Shown: positions 42,457 to 50,503, numbered from the stretch's first letter. The stretch: 64,000 bases of DNA from an uncultured Faecalibacterium sp. (GCA_934548045.1 CAKTEM010000002.1:1-64000); one strand, 5' to 3'. Made by a program: numbers and translations. The notes: generated by a model not told the origin, from the letters alone.

Positions 42457-42510
42457 GTAAGCACAATTTTGTGCCGTAGTTACCAAAAGGTAACCATTGG
42501 AGGGTTTATC

Positions 42511-44004
42511 TCAATCTTTCCCCTGTTCGATGTCCGCCGGGTCGAAGCTCATCATCATCACGCTGTCGTCGCCGTCCACCGATTTCGAGTACATCTTTCC
42601 GTTCTTGATGTCTTCCAAGATGCTCTCATACAGGGTAATCGTTTCATCGACTTTTTCCTGCGTCCAGACGAATCTGCCCTCCGTATTCGTATAACCTTCT
42701 TCGCCGATCATGCTCTGGAGATTCACTTTTTCGTTTTCGAGCCACGCCTTGTATTCGTCGTAAGTCCACCACTCGACGTCCTGCGTCGGGAACAGCTGTT
42801 CAAACTCCGCGTCGGTCAGCGGCTCAAAGGTCTTGCCATCATTGAAACTGTAATAGGTCCTGCCGTCGTCCGGGTCAAAATAGGACATAATCGTTTCGTC
42901 CTTAGAATCCGACTCGATGCCTATGGTGTTCAGCAGGCGGTCGAGTGATTCCTGAAAGGGCTTTACGATACCATCCTGAAGCGGATTCAAAAGGGTGTCG
43001 ATTCCTTTCCGGGCGGATGTTTTTCCATCGACCGGTGCAGACGCCGCAAAAGCGGTAGCGGTTCCGGAGACCAGCACTGCCGCCAGCGCAAGGGTTGTCA
43101 GTGTTGTTTTCTTCATCTTCATAATTGCTGTGATCCTTTCTTCCATTGGATTTTTACTGAAATAACTGCCAAGCGGAGCGAATCCGCTGTTGACCTCCTC
43201 CATCCGAATCAGGGTCATTGCGTAGGCCGCTCTTGTGTCACGGCCAAACTGCCGGATGACTGCTTCATCGCAGGAAAGTTCGATATCCCGGTTCGCGAGG
43301 GTATACATCGTCCAGACCAATGGATTGAACCAGTGGAGACAGACGGCAACGGTGAGCAGAAGCTTTGTCACCGCATCGAACCGCCGGATATGCACGAACT
43401 TATGTGCCAGAACATACCGCAGGGCGTCTTCGTCCTTCCAGTTTGTTTTCTTCGGCACCAGAATCACCGGATGCAGGATGCCGAACGTAAGCGGTGAACG
43501 GACTGCGCCGGACTGACGGATAGTGATTTTTCGCCGGAGCGGATGTTCTGCCAGCCACTGACAGGCAAATTCGTTTTCCACGGGAAATGACATCCGAAAC
43601 TCCCGACGGCATTTCCGATATGTCACAACAAAAAATGCCGTACAAAAGATAAATCCAACCAGCCAGAGGACTCCAAAAATGGGAAGTGAGCGAGAAGCAC
43701 CCGTAGAAACTCCCGGCATCGAAATCACCGCTTCCGGCAGGACATCCGGAACCGTCTGAACCGGTGCTCCGCCGGTGAAGACCTGCGTTTTCCGCCCCAA
43801 CAAAGACCAGACACTCCACCCAAATGGGAGCGAGACAGGTATCAGCAGCCGTGCCAGCACGATATCCCAGAGAACCAGAAAGGTCTTTTTCGGCACACGG
43901 TCGAGCATCAATGCCCGGACGAGCATGATTCCCAGGATCATCACCGCGCCGGACACGCTCATCTGCAAAAAGGTCATCCGCATCACCTCATTCCAGTTCT
44001 CCAA
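42511..44004 (-). CDS. M56 family (BlaR1-like) membrane protein with altered peptidase motif
   Basis: 497 residues. Four hydrophobic helices in the N-terminal ~300 residues surround a peptidase region with LAHKFVHIRRFD, where M56 proteins have HExxH. Here the catalytic Glu is Lys (codon AAG), so zinc-dependent cleavage should be lost. The later zinc ligand segment (NRDIELSCDEAVI) is intact. After a fifth membrane segment (about 300-325) comes an external domain of about 170 residues with no penicillin-binding motif. It overlaps the blaI-type gene by 17 bases. Confidence 0.82.
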   Translation of the reverse strand: MENWNEVMRMTFLQMSVSGAVMILGIMLVRALMLDRVPKKTFLVLWDIVLARLLIPVSLPFGWSVWSLLGRKTQVFTGGAPVQTVPDVLPEAVISMPGVSTGASRSLPIFGVLWLVGFIFCTAFFVVTYRKCRREFRMSFPVENEFACQWLAEHPLRRKITIRQSGAVRSPLTFGILHPVILVPKKTNWKDEDALRYVLAHKFVHIRRFDAVTKLLLTVAVCLHWFNPLVWTMYTLANRDIELSCDEAVIRQFGRDTRAAYAMTLIRMEEVNSGFAPLGSYFSKNPMEERITAIMKMKKTTLTTLALAAVLVSGTATAFAASAPVDGKTSARKGIDTLLNPLQDGIVKPFQESLDRLLNTIGIESDSKDETIMSYFDPDDGRTYYSFNDGKTFEPLTDAEFEQLFPTQDVEWWTYDEYKAWLENEKVNLQSMIGEEGYTNTEGRFVWTQEKVDETITLYESILEDIKNGKMYSKSVDGDDSVMMMSFDPADIEQGKD

Positions 44005-44347
44005 CGATTTGTTTCAGCTTTTCGATCTGCTCTGCCGAGAGTTTCTTCCGGCCCAGCAGTGCCGCGAACAGCTTATCGACCGAACCGTCGTAGACCTTGC
44101 TGATGAGTTCATTCGTCTCCGCTTCCTGTACGGCGGATTTGGGGATGAGCGCGTGGCACAGAAATCCCGGCTCCGAACGCTCAATGGCACCCTTTTTGAT
44201 ACAGCGTTTGATGAGGGTGTAGGTCGTGTTGACGTTCCAGCCCAGCTCTGCCGTCAGCGTTTTTGCGATGTCCTTGGCCGGGGTATCGCCCTCTTTCCAG
44301 AGAACATCCATCACTTTCAGCTCCGAATCAAACAATTTTACATCCAT
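43988..44347 (-). CDS. BlaI/MecI/CopY family repressor
   Basis: 119 residues. Winged helix with LFDSELKVMDVLWKEGDTPA at the N-terminus and ELGWNVNTTYTLIKRCIKKG as the recognition region; the C-terminal dimer helix reads LSAEQIEKLKQIVGELE. It represses its own operon until the M56 partner inactivates it. TACTAC-type operators overlap its promoter. A AAGGAGG ribosome site stands before the start. Confidence 0.9.
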   Translation of the reverse strand: MDVKLFDSELKVMDVLWKEGDTPAKDIAKTLTAELGWNVNTTYTLIKRCIKKGAIERSEPGFLCHALIPKSAVQEAETNELISKVYDGSVDKLFAALLGRKKLSAEQIEKLKQIVGELE

Positions 44348-44368
44348 TGGATAAACCTCCTTGATAAG

Positions 44369-44436
44369 ACTCCAGTAGTATTTCTGCCACTATACTACTG
44401 CAGTCTTATCATTTTGTCAATACTACTGTAGTAGTA
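44369..44436 (-). promoter_or_regulatory. BlaI-type promoter with overlapping operators
   Basis: Minus strand TTGACA (44420-44415), 17-base spacer, TAGTAT (44397-44392). The palindrome TACTACTGTAGTAGTA (44421-44436) abuts the -35, a degenerate copy (ACTACTGCAGTCTT, from 44394) covers the -10, and a half site CCAGTAGTA lies near 44372. These are BlaI/MecI/CopY-class operators (TACA/TGTA core). Confidence 0.85.
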
Positions 44437-44446
44437 AAAATAAAAA

Positions 44447-44557
44447 AGCTGTTGCAAAGCACTCCCATCATCGCTTACCATCAAGCCAAGGCCCCATCTC
44501 AGAGGAGGCTGGCACAGCGGAGCTGTGACTGGGGGAGTATCTTACAACAGCAGCCTT
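44447..44557 (-). repeat. MITE-like dispersed repeat, family A, shortened copy
   Basis: 111 bases sharing both termini with the copies at 22820 and 50028 (AAGCTGTTGCAAAGCACTCCC at left; GGGGGAGTATCTTACAACAG at right) and the inner CCAAGGCCCCATCTC / GGCTGGCACAGCGGAGCTG blocks. The middle third is deleted. Confidence 0.75.
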
Positions 44558-44599
44558 AATAAGTTAAATCATCTTTAAAAATACAGTCAGCCCACTCTC

Positions 44600-46156
44600 T
44601 TACTTCTTCTCTACCGTCACGAACTTCTGAAACTTGCTCTTCGGGCGGTCGGGAACGGTATAGGCAAGGATGTTTTCTTCGATCATGGGCTGGATGTATT
44701 TAGAAATAAGATAGTACCGCGAAACGCCGGTCAGCTCGATGAGTTCCTGACGGGTGCGCGGCGTTTTGCAGAAGTCCGCGATTTTCCGCCGGGTCTGCTC
44801 CTCGTGCTGGCTCTCGACATGCTGGTTCTCGGCTGGCGTCAGCGGCAGAACCGGTTCGGCGTTTTGTTTGGTCGGGTTCAAACCGACGGACGGCATGATG
44901 GGATTCGCACCCGGCATGGGCCGGAATTCTTCTGCCAAGCTGATACGCTGACAGCGCAGAGTGACTTCAAATTCTCCCCGTTCCTGTCGGAACTCCGGCA
45001 GCGGAAGCCCGGCGCGCCGCATCTCCGCGCGCATCATCGGGATGCCGGAATAGCAGTTGTGGGAAATTTTCAATGTCTGCAAAATGTTCGCCAGTGCTGG
45101 GTTCCGGATCTCGGGCCGGGAGGTTCCCAGCTCTTCCAGAGAGGTATCGCCATACAGGCCGCCGCTGTTCCGGACAACGAGGCGGTCGGGGTAAAGTTCG
45201 AGAGAAATCGGTGTACCCTCTGTATACACAGAGTAATCCCGATGCACCAGAGCGTTCAGGATCACTTCCCGGACGGCGCGCAGAGGATAGGCGCAGTTTT
45301 CCGCCAACGCTGGTGCTTCCCCAAAACGAGCCTTCGCCGGGCTGTTCTGTTTGACGAAATCAATCGCATCTTCGAGAATATCCGGCACTGCACCCGTGAT
45401 GCGTTTCCGATTTGTAAATTGTTCCACGGAATTTTCTTTCGTCTCTTGATATGCTGTTGTGGTCAGGCTCAGCTGTGGGAAATAGGTCTGCGGATAGTTT
45501 GAAAACGATATCATTCCAGCAAGAGTCGGCGTTCCGTCGTATAAAATCCCCATCAGTTCCAGAATTTCCTCATCGGGAAGTTCCTCGGCCAGTGTCGGGT
45601 GTTCTTCTTTTACAGCTCTGAGGTAATCTTTCAGGCGTTTCTGGTTGAAAAAGCGCGTGTTTCCTCGGTCCACCGTCCGCAGATCTTCGTGGAGCTGCTT
45701 CTGGAACGCACGGTAACGATAGACTTCATATGACGTCATCACGCTGTTTTTTCCGTTTTCTGTCCGAACAAACGAGCCTTTTGCCACACCGATGCCTGCA
45801 TAATAGACCGGTCTGTGTGAGATTTCTACGCCCGGGATCTCCGCTGCGACGACTGTTTTTCCGTCCACCGTGCAGCTGGTAAGCACCGAATGTACGATTG
45901 GCTCCATCTGCTGGCAGTTCTCCACGATTTTTCTCTCCACGTCGTCCGCATCATAGACACCGACGACCTCTGTCAGTGGGCCATCTGTCACACCGAACAG
46001 GATGATTCCTCCGGAATCCTGATTGGAAAAGGCCGAAATCGTATCATAGATCTGTTTTGGAAACTCTATACTAGTAGATTTTAGTTCAACTTTTTGTTCT
46101 TCTATTTTCAGAAGCTGAACATCCCGTATCAGCTGCATCAGCTCTTCTTTTTGCAT
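44600..46156 (-). CDS. AlbA_2 (Schlafen-type) domain protein with HATPase_c_4 region
   Basis: 518 residues. Residues about 10-130 are an AlbA_2 domain (KVELKSTSIEFPKQIYDTIS, GGIILFGVTDG). Residues about 280-400 contain an ATPase-like segment (AVREVILNALVHRDYSVYTEG, then DRLVVRNSGGLYGDTSLEEL). A C-terminal winged helix follows (KTPRTRQELIELTGVSRYYL). Such proteins are putative transcription regulators or RNA-binding factors, often labelled RecG-like. Its own promoter is at 46190-46218. Confidence 0.82.
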   Translation of the reverse strand: MQKEELMQLIRDVQLLKIEEQKVELKSTSIEFPKQIYDTISAFSNQDSGGIILFGVTDGPLTEVVGVYDADDVERKIVENCQQMEPIVHSVLTSCTVDGKTVVAAEIPGVEISHRPVYYAGIGVAKGSFVRTENGKNSVMTSYEVYRYRAFQKQLHEDLRTVDRGNTRFFNQKRLKDYLRAVKEEHPTLAEELPDEEILELMGILYDGTPTLAGMISFSNYPQTYFPQLSLTTTAYQETKENSVEQFTNRKRITGAVPDILEDAIDFVKQNSPAKARFGEAPALAENCAYPLRAVREVILNALVHRDYSVYTEGTPISLELYPDRLVVRNSGGLYGDTSLEELGTSRPEIRNPALANILQTLKISHNCYSGIPMMRAEMRRAGLPLPEFRQERGEFEVTLRCQRISLAEEFRPMPGANPIMPSVGLNPTKQNAEPVLPLTPAENQHVESQHEEQTRRKIADFCKTPRTRQELIELTGVSRYYLISKYIQPMIEENILAYTVPDRPKSKFQKFVTVEKK

Positions 46157-46189
46157 TTCAGGGTGATTCCTTTCTGTTTTTCTCCCTCT

Positions 46190-46218
46190 ATTATACCATT
46201 TTCACGTCTAAAATTCAA
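46190..46218 (-). promoter_or_regulatory. promoter of the AlbA_2 gene
   Basis: Minus strand TTGAAT (46218-46213), 17-base spacer, TATAAT (46195-46190). Confidence 0.75.
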
Positions 46219-46352
46219 CCAATCAGCGCATTTATTTCAGTTTTATCAACATTTTCTGAAAACTTAACAACTCATTTTTGACAAGTTTTATTTTGGCAAG
46301 TTGCTAGAAATATTTTGGCAACAACTTGTTGGTGTTTCCAAATTTGTGGCAA
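46219..46352. other. AT-rich intergenic stretch with CAAGTTG/CAACTTG dyads
   Basis: Bases from about 46277 to 46332 contain ACAAGTTTTATTTTGGCAAG, TTGCTAGAAATATTTTGGCA and ACAACTTGTTGG, a set of inverted and direct CAAGTT/AACTTG half sites. No ORF is supported here. They could be operators for the AlbA_2 gene, whose promoter lies about 60 bases away. Confidence 0.35.
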
Positions 46353-46658
46353 TTATCTTGTCATTTTCGCTTTTGTGCTGCGTTTCTGCCCGTCTTCTCC
46401 TCTGCCTCCAAGCGTCCTGCTGTTTCTGCCGTCTCTTTTGGCTTTTTCCTCGAGCCGGTTACGTTCGCTTTTGTTGAAAAGTCTCTCGATTCCGCGGCAA
46501 GTTTTCAACATGGATTTGCTCTTATTTCTGCACAAAAAACAAGGCGCAGAACCTTTCTGGCCTGCTTCTGGCCGTTGGTTCCACGCCTTATTCGTGCATT
46601 TTATATTACAGTTTGGATAATTACATTTTGGAATATTTCTCTTGTGACCTGCTTGCGG
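46353..46658 (-). other. open frame with cysteine knuckles, uncertain small protein
   Basis: A minus-strand frame of about 100 codons, bounded by stops at 46659 and 46353. It encodes IPKCNYPNCNIKCTNKAW, then APCFLCRNKSKSMLKTC and a long charged tail. The C-x4-C-x3-C and CFLC pattern looks like a small zinc-binding protein. No ATG precedes the cysteines (first ATG is after them) and no good ribosome site is visible. It lies just behind the MerR gene. Confidence 0.25.
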
Positions 46659-46675
46659 TCATATTCCGTCTTCGT

Positions 46676-47143
46676 TCAAGCTTCTTTCCGGGGCGGTTCT
46701 TCCTGACCGGAGTGGATAAGGTTGTACGCCGTCTGGTACTCTTCCGGAATTTTTTCCAGTGGCAGGTTCCGCACATTCTCATCCGTGCCATCCCGGATGG
46801 CCTGATCGTAGAACCAACATTTGTAATCCAATATTGAACGCACCTGTTCCAGATGGGCAATCTCCGCTTCCACTGCCCGTCTCTGTCGGGCGAACAGTTC
46901 TCTACGCTGCAAAAAGGTTCCGCTTCCCTGTCCGCACCAAATCATGAACTGCTTGATATCCTTGATCTCGAGGCCGGACTTTTTCAGGCACTCGATCATC
47001 CGCAGACGCTCGAGGTCTTTGTCGCTGAACTTGCGGATGCCGGACTCCCGGTGGATATTATCGAACAATCCCTCTTTATCATAATAGCGGAGCGTCGAGA
47101 CCGGCAGCCCGAACAGCTTGGACACCTGACCGATGGTATACAT
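46676..47143 (-). CDS. MerR family transcriptional regulator
   Basis: 155 residues. MYTIGQVSKLFGLPVSTLRYYDKEGL is the MerR winged helix, followed by the coiled coil and a C-terminal segment (ILDYKCWFYDQAIRDG) of the YhdM/AdhR-like subgroup. Single Cys in the C-terminal region, no metal-binding set. GGAGGGAG precedes the start. Divergent from ridA. Confidence 0.9.
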   Translation of the reverse strand: MYTIGQVSKLFGLPVSTLRYYDKEGLFDNIHRESGIRKFSDKDLERLRMIECLKKSGLEIKDIKQFMIWCGQGSGTFLQRRELFARQRRAVEAEIAHLEQVRSILDYKCWFYDQAIRDGTDENVRNLPLEKIPEEYQTAYNLIHSGQEEPPRKEA

Positions 47144-47156
47144 ATTCTCCCTCCTC

Positions 47157-47213
47157 GGTTTGACTTAAAGTTGACTTCAACCTCAGTGTAGCAGGATCGC
47201 GCCCGGATGTCAA
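47157..47213 (-). promoter_or_regulatory. MerR gene promoter and palindromic operator
   Basis: Minus strand TTGACA (47213-47208), 17-base spacer, TACACT (47190-47185). Immediately downstream (47157-47182) is a dyad GGTTTGACTT...AAGTTGACTTCAACC type, consistent with a MerR-family site controlling its own gene. Confidence 0.65.
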
Positions 47214-47218
47214 ATCGG

Positions 47219-47247
47219 TTGACAGGGTTTGCAGGCCGGTGTAAACT
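47219..47247 (+). promoter_or_regulatory. promoter of ridA
   Basis: TTGACA (47219-47224), 17-base spacer, TAAACT (47242-47247). Confidence 0.65.
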
Positions 47248-47328
47248 GAGGGAACAAGGACTCTCATTGCAATAACAAGGCAACAGCAAGTTTTCCACAT
47301 CGAGTCCGGAAAAGTGAGGTAATTGATT

Positions 47329-47697
47329 ATGAAAATGGTTCATACTGACAACGCTCCCGGTGCAATTGGCCCCTACTCTCAGGGCTTCATCGTCGGTGGT
47401 CTGGTCTACACTTCCGGCCAGATCCCGGTAAACCCGGCGGACGGCACCATCCCCGAGGGCATCGCTGCACAGGCTGCACAGAGCTGCAAGAACGTTCTCG
47501 CCATCCTCGAGGCCGCTGGCAGCAGCGCAGAGAAGGTCGTCAAGACCACCTGCTTCCTCGCAAACATGGAGGACTTCGCCGCCTTCAACGAGGAGTACGC
47601 AAAGTATTTCACCTCTAAGCCGGCTCGCAGCTGTGTTGCCGTCAAGAGCCTGCCGAAGAACGTTCTCTGCGAGATCGAGGCTATCGCTGAGGCCTGA
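47329..47697 (+). CDS. ridA: RidA family reactive intermediate deaminase
   Basis: 122 residues. Rid signature GAIGPYSQGF near 12, SGQIPVNPADG near 32, and KPARSCVAVKSLPKNVLCEIEAIA near the end, where the Arg of PARS contacts the substrate carboxylate. It hydrolyses 2-aminoacrylate-type enamines made by PLP enzymes. ATG at 47329 is preferred to the in-frame TTG six bases earlier. The dus gene starts 5 bases after its stop. Confidence 0.92.
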   Translation: MKMVHTDNAPGAIGPYSQGFIVGGLVYTSGQIPVNPADGTIPEGIAAQAAQSCKNVLAILEAAGSSAEKVVKTTCFLANMEDFAAFNEEYAKYFTSKPARSCVAVKSLPKNVLCEIEAIAEA

Positions 47698-47702
47698 TCC
47701 GG

Positions 47703-48653
47703 ATGAACTATTATGTTGCTCCGATGGAGGGTCTGACCGACCGGGTCTGGCGGCAGGCGCACCAGAAATGGTTCGGTGCGCCCGACATCCAGAACGCCCC
47801 GGCACGGTACTACGCGCCCTTCCTCTCCCCTCCCGAGAACCGGGTCCTCATCAAGAAAAAGATGGCCGAACTTGTGCCGGAAGCCAATCCCGGTCTGCCG
47901 GTCATTCCGCAGCTCCTCGCCAAGGACGGCGCGCTTGCCGCATGGATGATCGGCGAACTGCGGAAGCTGGGCTACACTGAGGTCAACCTGAACATCGGCT
48001 GTCCGGCCGGAACCGTCACCGCCAAAGGCAAAGGCTCCGGGATGCTCCGCGACCTCGACAAGCTGGATGCCTTTCTGGACGCTGTTTTCTCGCAGGCAGA
48101 CGGCCCCATTTCGGTCAAGACCCGGTTGGGCATCGACAAGCCGAAGGAGTTCGACGCCATCCTCGCCATCTACAACCGCTATCCCATCTCAGAACTCACC
48201 ATCCACCCCCGGGTCATGCGCCAGCTCTACCGTGGACAGGCCGACCGGGAAGCGTTCGCAAAGGCGTTTCCCCAGTGCAAGATGCCGGTCTGCTACAACG
48301 GCGACGTGACGACGCCCGAGCAGCTCCACGCGCTTGAGGCCGAATTCCCGGCTCTGTCGGGCATCATGGTCGGGCGCGGTATCGTCGCCGACCCTGCCCT
48401 GTTCCGGCAGGCGATGGGCGGCGCACCGGCCACCAAAGAGGAACTGCGCGGCTATCTCGATGATTTGTTCCACGGCTATACCGAACTGTTCGGCAGCGCA
48501 GGCTGTGCCATCAGTCGGATGAAGGGCCACTGGTTCTATCTCATCCATAAATTCGAGGGCGCGGACAAGCTGGAAAAGCAGCTCAAAAAGCTGCGTGAAC
48601 CGTGGGAATATGAGGTCACGGTAAATCAGATTTTTACTCTGCCGATGCGGTAA
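47703..48653 (+). CDS. tRNA-dihydrouridine synthase
   Basis: 316 residues. YVAPMEGLTDRVWR at the start (FMN site), NLNIGCPAGTVTAKGKGSGML with the catalytic Cys near 100, PISVKTRLGID near 137, ITIHPR-type LTIHPRVMRQLYRG near 165, and a GRGIVADPALFRQ segment near 225. It reduces uridines in tRNA using FMN and NADPH. Exact Dus subgroup not assigned. Probably cotranscribed with ridA. Confidence 0.92.
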   Translation: MNYYVAPMEGLTDRVWRQAHQKWFGAPDIQNAPARYYAPFLSPPENRVLIKKKMAELVPEANPGLPVIPQLLAKDGALAAWMIGELRKLGYTEVNLNIGCPAGTVTAKGKGSGMLRDLDKLDAFLDAVFSQADGPISVKTRLGIDKPKEFDAILAIYNRYPISELTIHPRVMRQLYRGQADREAFAKAFPQCKMPVCYNGDVTTPEQLHALEAEFPALSGIMVGRGIVADPALFRQAMGGAPATKEELRGYLDDLFHGYTELFGSAGCAISRMKGHWFYLIHKFEGADKLEKQLKKLREPWEYEVTVNQIFTLPMR

Positions 48654-48655
48654 AC

Positions 48656-48688
48656 AAAAAGACCCACCAACTGGTGGGTCTTTTCAAG
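48656..48688. terminator. bidirectional terminator between dus and ireB
   Basis: AAAAAGACCCACCA pairs with TGGTGGGTCTTTTT; A and T runs on both sides serve both strands. Confidence 0.8.
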
Positions 48689-48703
48689 ATTCTATCGGAT
48701 ATA

Positions 48704-48949
48704 TCAGACATTCAGATAATCGCGCAGCATAGCCTGCAGCAGATCGTCGCGGTCTACCTTGCGGATCAGAGAACGGGCTCCGTTGTGGGTCGTAATGTAG
48801 GTGGGGTCTTCGGAAAGGATATAACCTACCAGCTGATTGATCGGATTGTATCCTTTTTCCTTCAGTGCATCATACACCTGCTGTACGATCGCGTGGATCT
48901 CATAGTCCTGCTTATCATGGATGGAAAAGATTGCGGTAGAATCACCCAC
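48704..48949 (-). CDS. ireB: IreB family regulatory phosphoprotein (UPF0297)
   Basis: 81 residues from a GTG start at 48949, with AAGGGGGTG upstream; an ATG at 49033 would add 28 unrelated residues. KGYNPINQLVGYILSEDPTYI and ARSLIRKVDRDDLLQAMLRDYL are the UPF0297 core. In Enterococcus IreB is phosphorylated on Thr by the kinase IreK and affects cephalosporin resistance. Here it is a single gene, not next to alaS or yrrK as in many Firmicutes. Confidence 0.9.
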   Translation of the reverse strand: MGDSTAIFSIHDKQDYEIHAIVQQVYDALKEKGYNPINQLVGYILSEDPTYITTHNGARSLIRKVDRDDLLQAMLRDYLNV

Positions 48950-48980
48950 GAAATACACCCCCTTCGTTAAACTATGCTTT

Positions 48981-49009
48981 ATTGTACACGAAATGGGGCA
49001 AAACTTCAA
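48981..49009 (-). promoter_or_regulatory. promoter of ireB
   Basis: Minus strand TTGAAG (49009-49004), 17-base spacer, TACAAT (48986-48981). Confidence 0.65.
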
Positions 49010-49090
49010 GATTACCCAGCACTTTTTGCACATCTTTCATAAAAATTCCGGATAAAATCGTGCAACTTGGCAAGTGAGAAAGGAGCATTT

Positions 49091-49513
49091 ATGCTGTTTG
49101 GCATCGGCTGTGACCTGTGCGCCATCGCCCGGATGGAAAAAAGCCTCTCCGGAGCGCATGGCGAGACCTTTGCTCGGCGTGTCTTCGGCGAGGCAGAACG
49201 AGCTGCTTTGGGCCTGACGGAAGGGTTTATTTTCCCGGAGGGCCGGGCCGGTCAGCGCAAGGCTGCCAGTGCCGCCGCAGACTTCGCCGCAAAGGAAGCC
49301 TTTCTGAAAGCGGCTGGAACGGGCCTTGCTGGGCCGTTTTCGCTCTGTGAGATAGAAGCTGTCCGACTGCCCTCCGGCGCGCCAGAGTACCGTTTCTCGG
49401 GGTGTACAGCGGCGTGGGTCGCAGAGCGTCATCTGAAAGCCCATCTCTCCCTCAGTCACGACAACGGAAACGCTCTGGCCTTCTGCGTCCTCGAGCAGAC
49501 CCCGGAAACCTGA
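49091..49513 (+). CDS. acpS: holo-ACP synthase
   Basis: 140 residues. LFGIGCDLCAIARMEK (metal-binding Asp) at the N-terminus and FAAKEAFLKAAGTG (metal-binding Glu) near 60 define AcpS; AHLSLSHDNGNALAF is the conserved end. It adds 4'-phosphopantetheine to acyl carrier protein. The start at 49091 has AAAGGAG upstream. The mazF gene follows after 141 bases, a reduced form of the acpS-alr-mazEF order known in Bacilli. Confidence 0.9.
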   Translation: MLFGIGCDLCAIARMEKSLSGAHGETFARRVFGEAERAALGLTEGFIFPEGRAGQRKAASAAADFAAKEAFLKAAGTGLAGPFSLCEIEAVRLPSGAPEYRFSGCTAAWVAERHLKAHLSLSHDNGNALAFCVLEQTPET

Positions 49514-49654
49514 ATCTCCCTCCTGCATAGAATGGAATAAAAGCCTTTGCGTGCATACCGGCCGTTCTGCCAGCCCATACTAACGCCAGAAAGCAGGCCG
49601 CGCCGGACGCACCACATAGCAGGCGCAGCCTCCGAAATCAGGGAGGGAGATCTT

Positions 49655-50005
49655 ATGGAGGTACACAGAGGAGAAGTTTTCTACGCCGACCTGTCACCCG
49701 TGGTCGGCTCAGAGCAGGGCGGCATCCGCCCGGTTCTCATCGTGCAAAACGAAATCGGCAACCGCCACAGCCCGACCGTCATCGCAGCGGCCATTACATC
49801 CCGGCTGGACAAAGCCCGTCTGCCGACCCACATCAACATCCGGGCAGCGGACACCGGCCTCGCTAAGGACAGCGTCGTTCTGCTGGAACAGATCCGCACG
49901 CTGGACAAACACCGCCTGCGTGAACGGGCCGGCCAAATCACACCAGAAGATCAAAAACGGGTCAATCAGGCACTGGACGTCAGCCTCGGGCTGGATTCCT
50001 ACTGA
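49655..50005 (+). CDS. mazF: MazF/PemK family endoribonuclease toxin
   Basis: 116 residues. VHRGEVFYADLSPVVGSEQGGIRPVLIVQN at the start, AITSRLDKARLPTHINI and DSVVLLEQIRTLDKHRL are the MazF/EndoA core, including the conserved Arg and the Gln-Ile-Arg. It should cleave mRNA at short sequences. No mazE-like ORF with a ribosome site was found in the 141 bases upstream, so the antitoxin is absent or elsewhere. AGGGAGGGAG precedes the start. Confidence 0.9.
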   Translation: MEVHRGEVFYADLSPVVGSEQGGIRPVLIVQNEIGNRHSPTVIAAAITSRLDKARLPTHINIRAADTGLAKDSVVLLEQIRTLDKHRLRERAGQITPEDQKRVNQALDVSLGLDSY

Positions 50006-50027
50006 AAGAAACATTGTGAAAAGTAAA

Positions 50028-50227
50028 GGGTCTGTTGCACAACTCCTTCCGTCATCGCTGACGCGATGCCACCCGTCCTCCCTTTGTCTCTTCGAGACAT
50101 CTCCCTCCGGCCGGAGGGAGTCTTTCTCTCAGAGGGAGGCTTTTACAGCTTGCCGCTACGCCAAGGCCCCATCTCCGAGGGGGCTGGCACAGCGGAGCTG
50201 TGACTGGGGGAGTATTTGCAGCAGACC
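50028..50227 (-). repeat. MITE-like dispersed repeat, family A, copy 2
   Basis: Inverted relative to the copy at 22820-23021, with only scattered differences over about 200 bases. Both ends carry the same imperfect terminal inverted repeats. It sits between mazF and the small zinc-ribbon gene. Confidence 0.8.
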
Positions 50228-50251
50228 TTTTTTGTATTTCTATCAAATTTT

Positions 50252-50485
50252 TTACGGCGTGATTTCCGTATCGAATATCATCTTTTTGCAGGAGGGGCAG
50301 TAGTCCGCCTTGATCGTATACCCGGAAAACGGATGAAATTCCCAACACTTCAAGGCACCTTTGCCGCCGAGTTTGTCCAGAACGCTCAGCTTCTTGTCCG
50401 CTGCTTCCCAGATGATTTTACCCCGTCCGTCACTGCATGTCAGCGTGCCAGCAGCCATTTCTTTTCCGCAGAATGGGCATTTCAT
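50252..50485 (-). CDS. small zinc-ribbon protein (PF20097/DUF6487-like)
   Basis: 77 residues from ATG at 50485. CPFCGKEM at the N-terminus and CPSCKKMIFDTEI at the C-terminus frame a small beta domain, with a WEAADKKLSVLD segment between. Common in gut Clostridia; function unknown. GGAG is upstream. Confidence 0.75.
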   Translation of the reverse strand: MKCPFCGKEMAAGTLTCSDGRGKIIWEAADKKLSVLDKLGGKGALKCWEFHPFSGYTIKADYCPSCKKMIFDTEITP

Positions 50486-50503
50486 GTTGTGTTCTCCTTT
50501 TTC

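Noticed and set aside
46326..46706. 126-residue plus-strand frame (and an overlapping 101-residue one)
   Set aside because: Phe/Ser/Arg-rich low-quality composition, no ribosome site, overlaps the merR end on the other strand.
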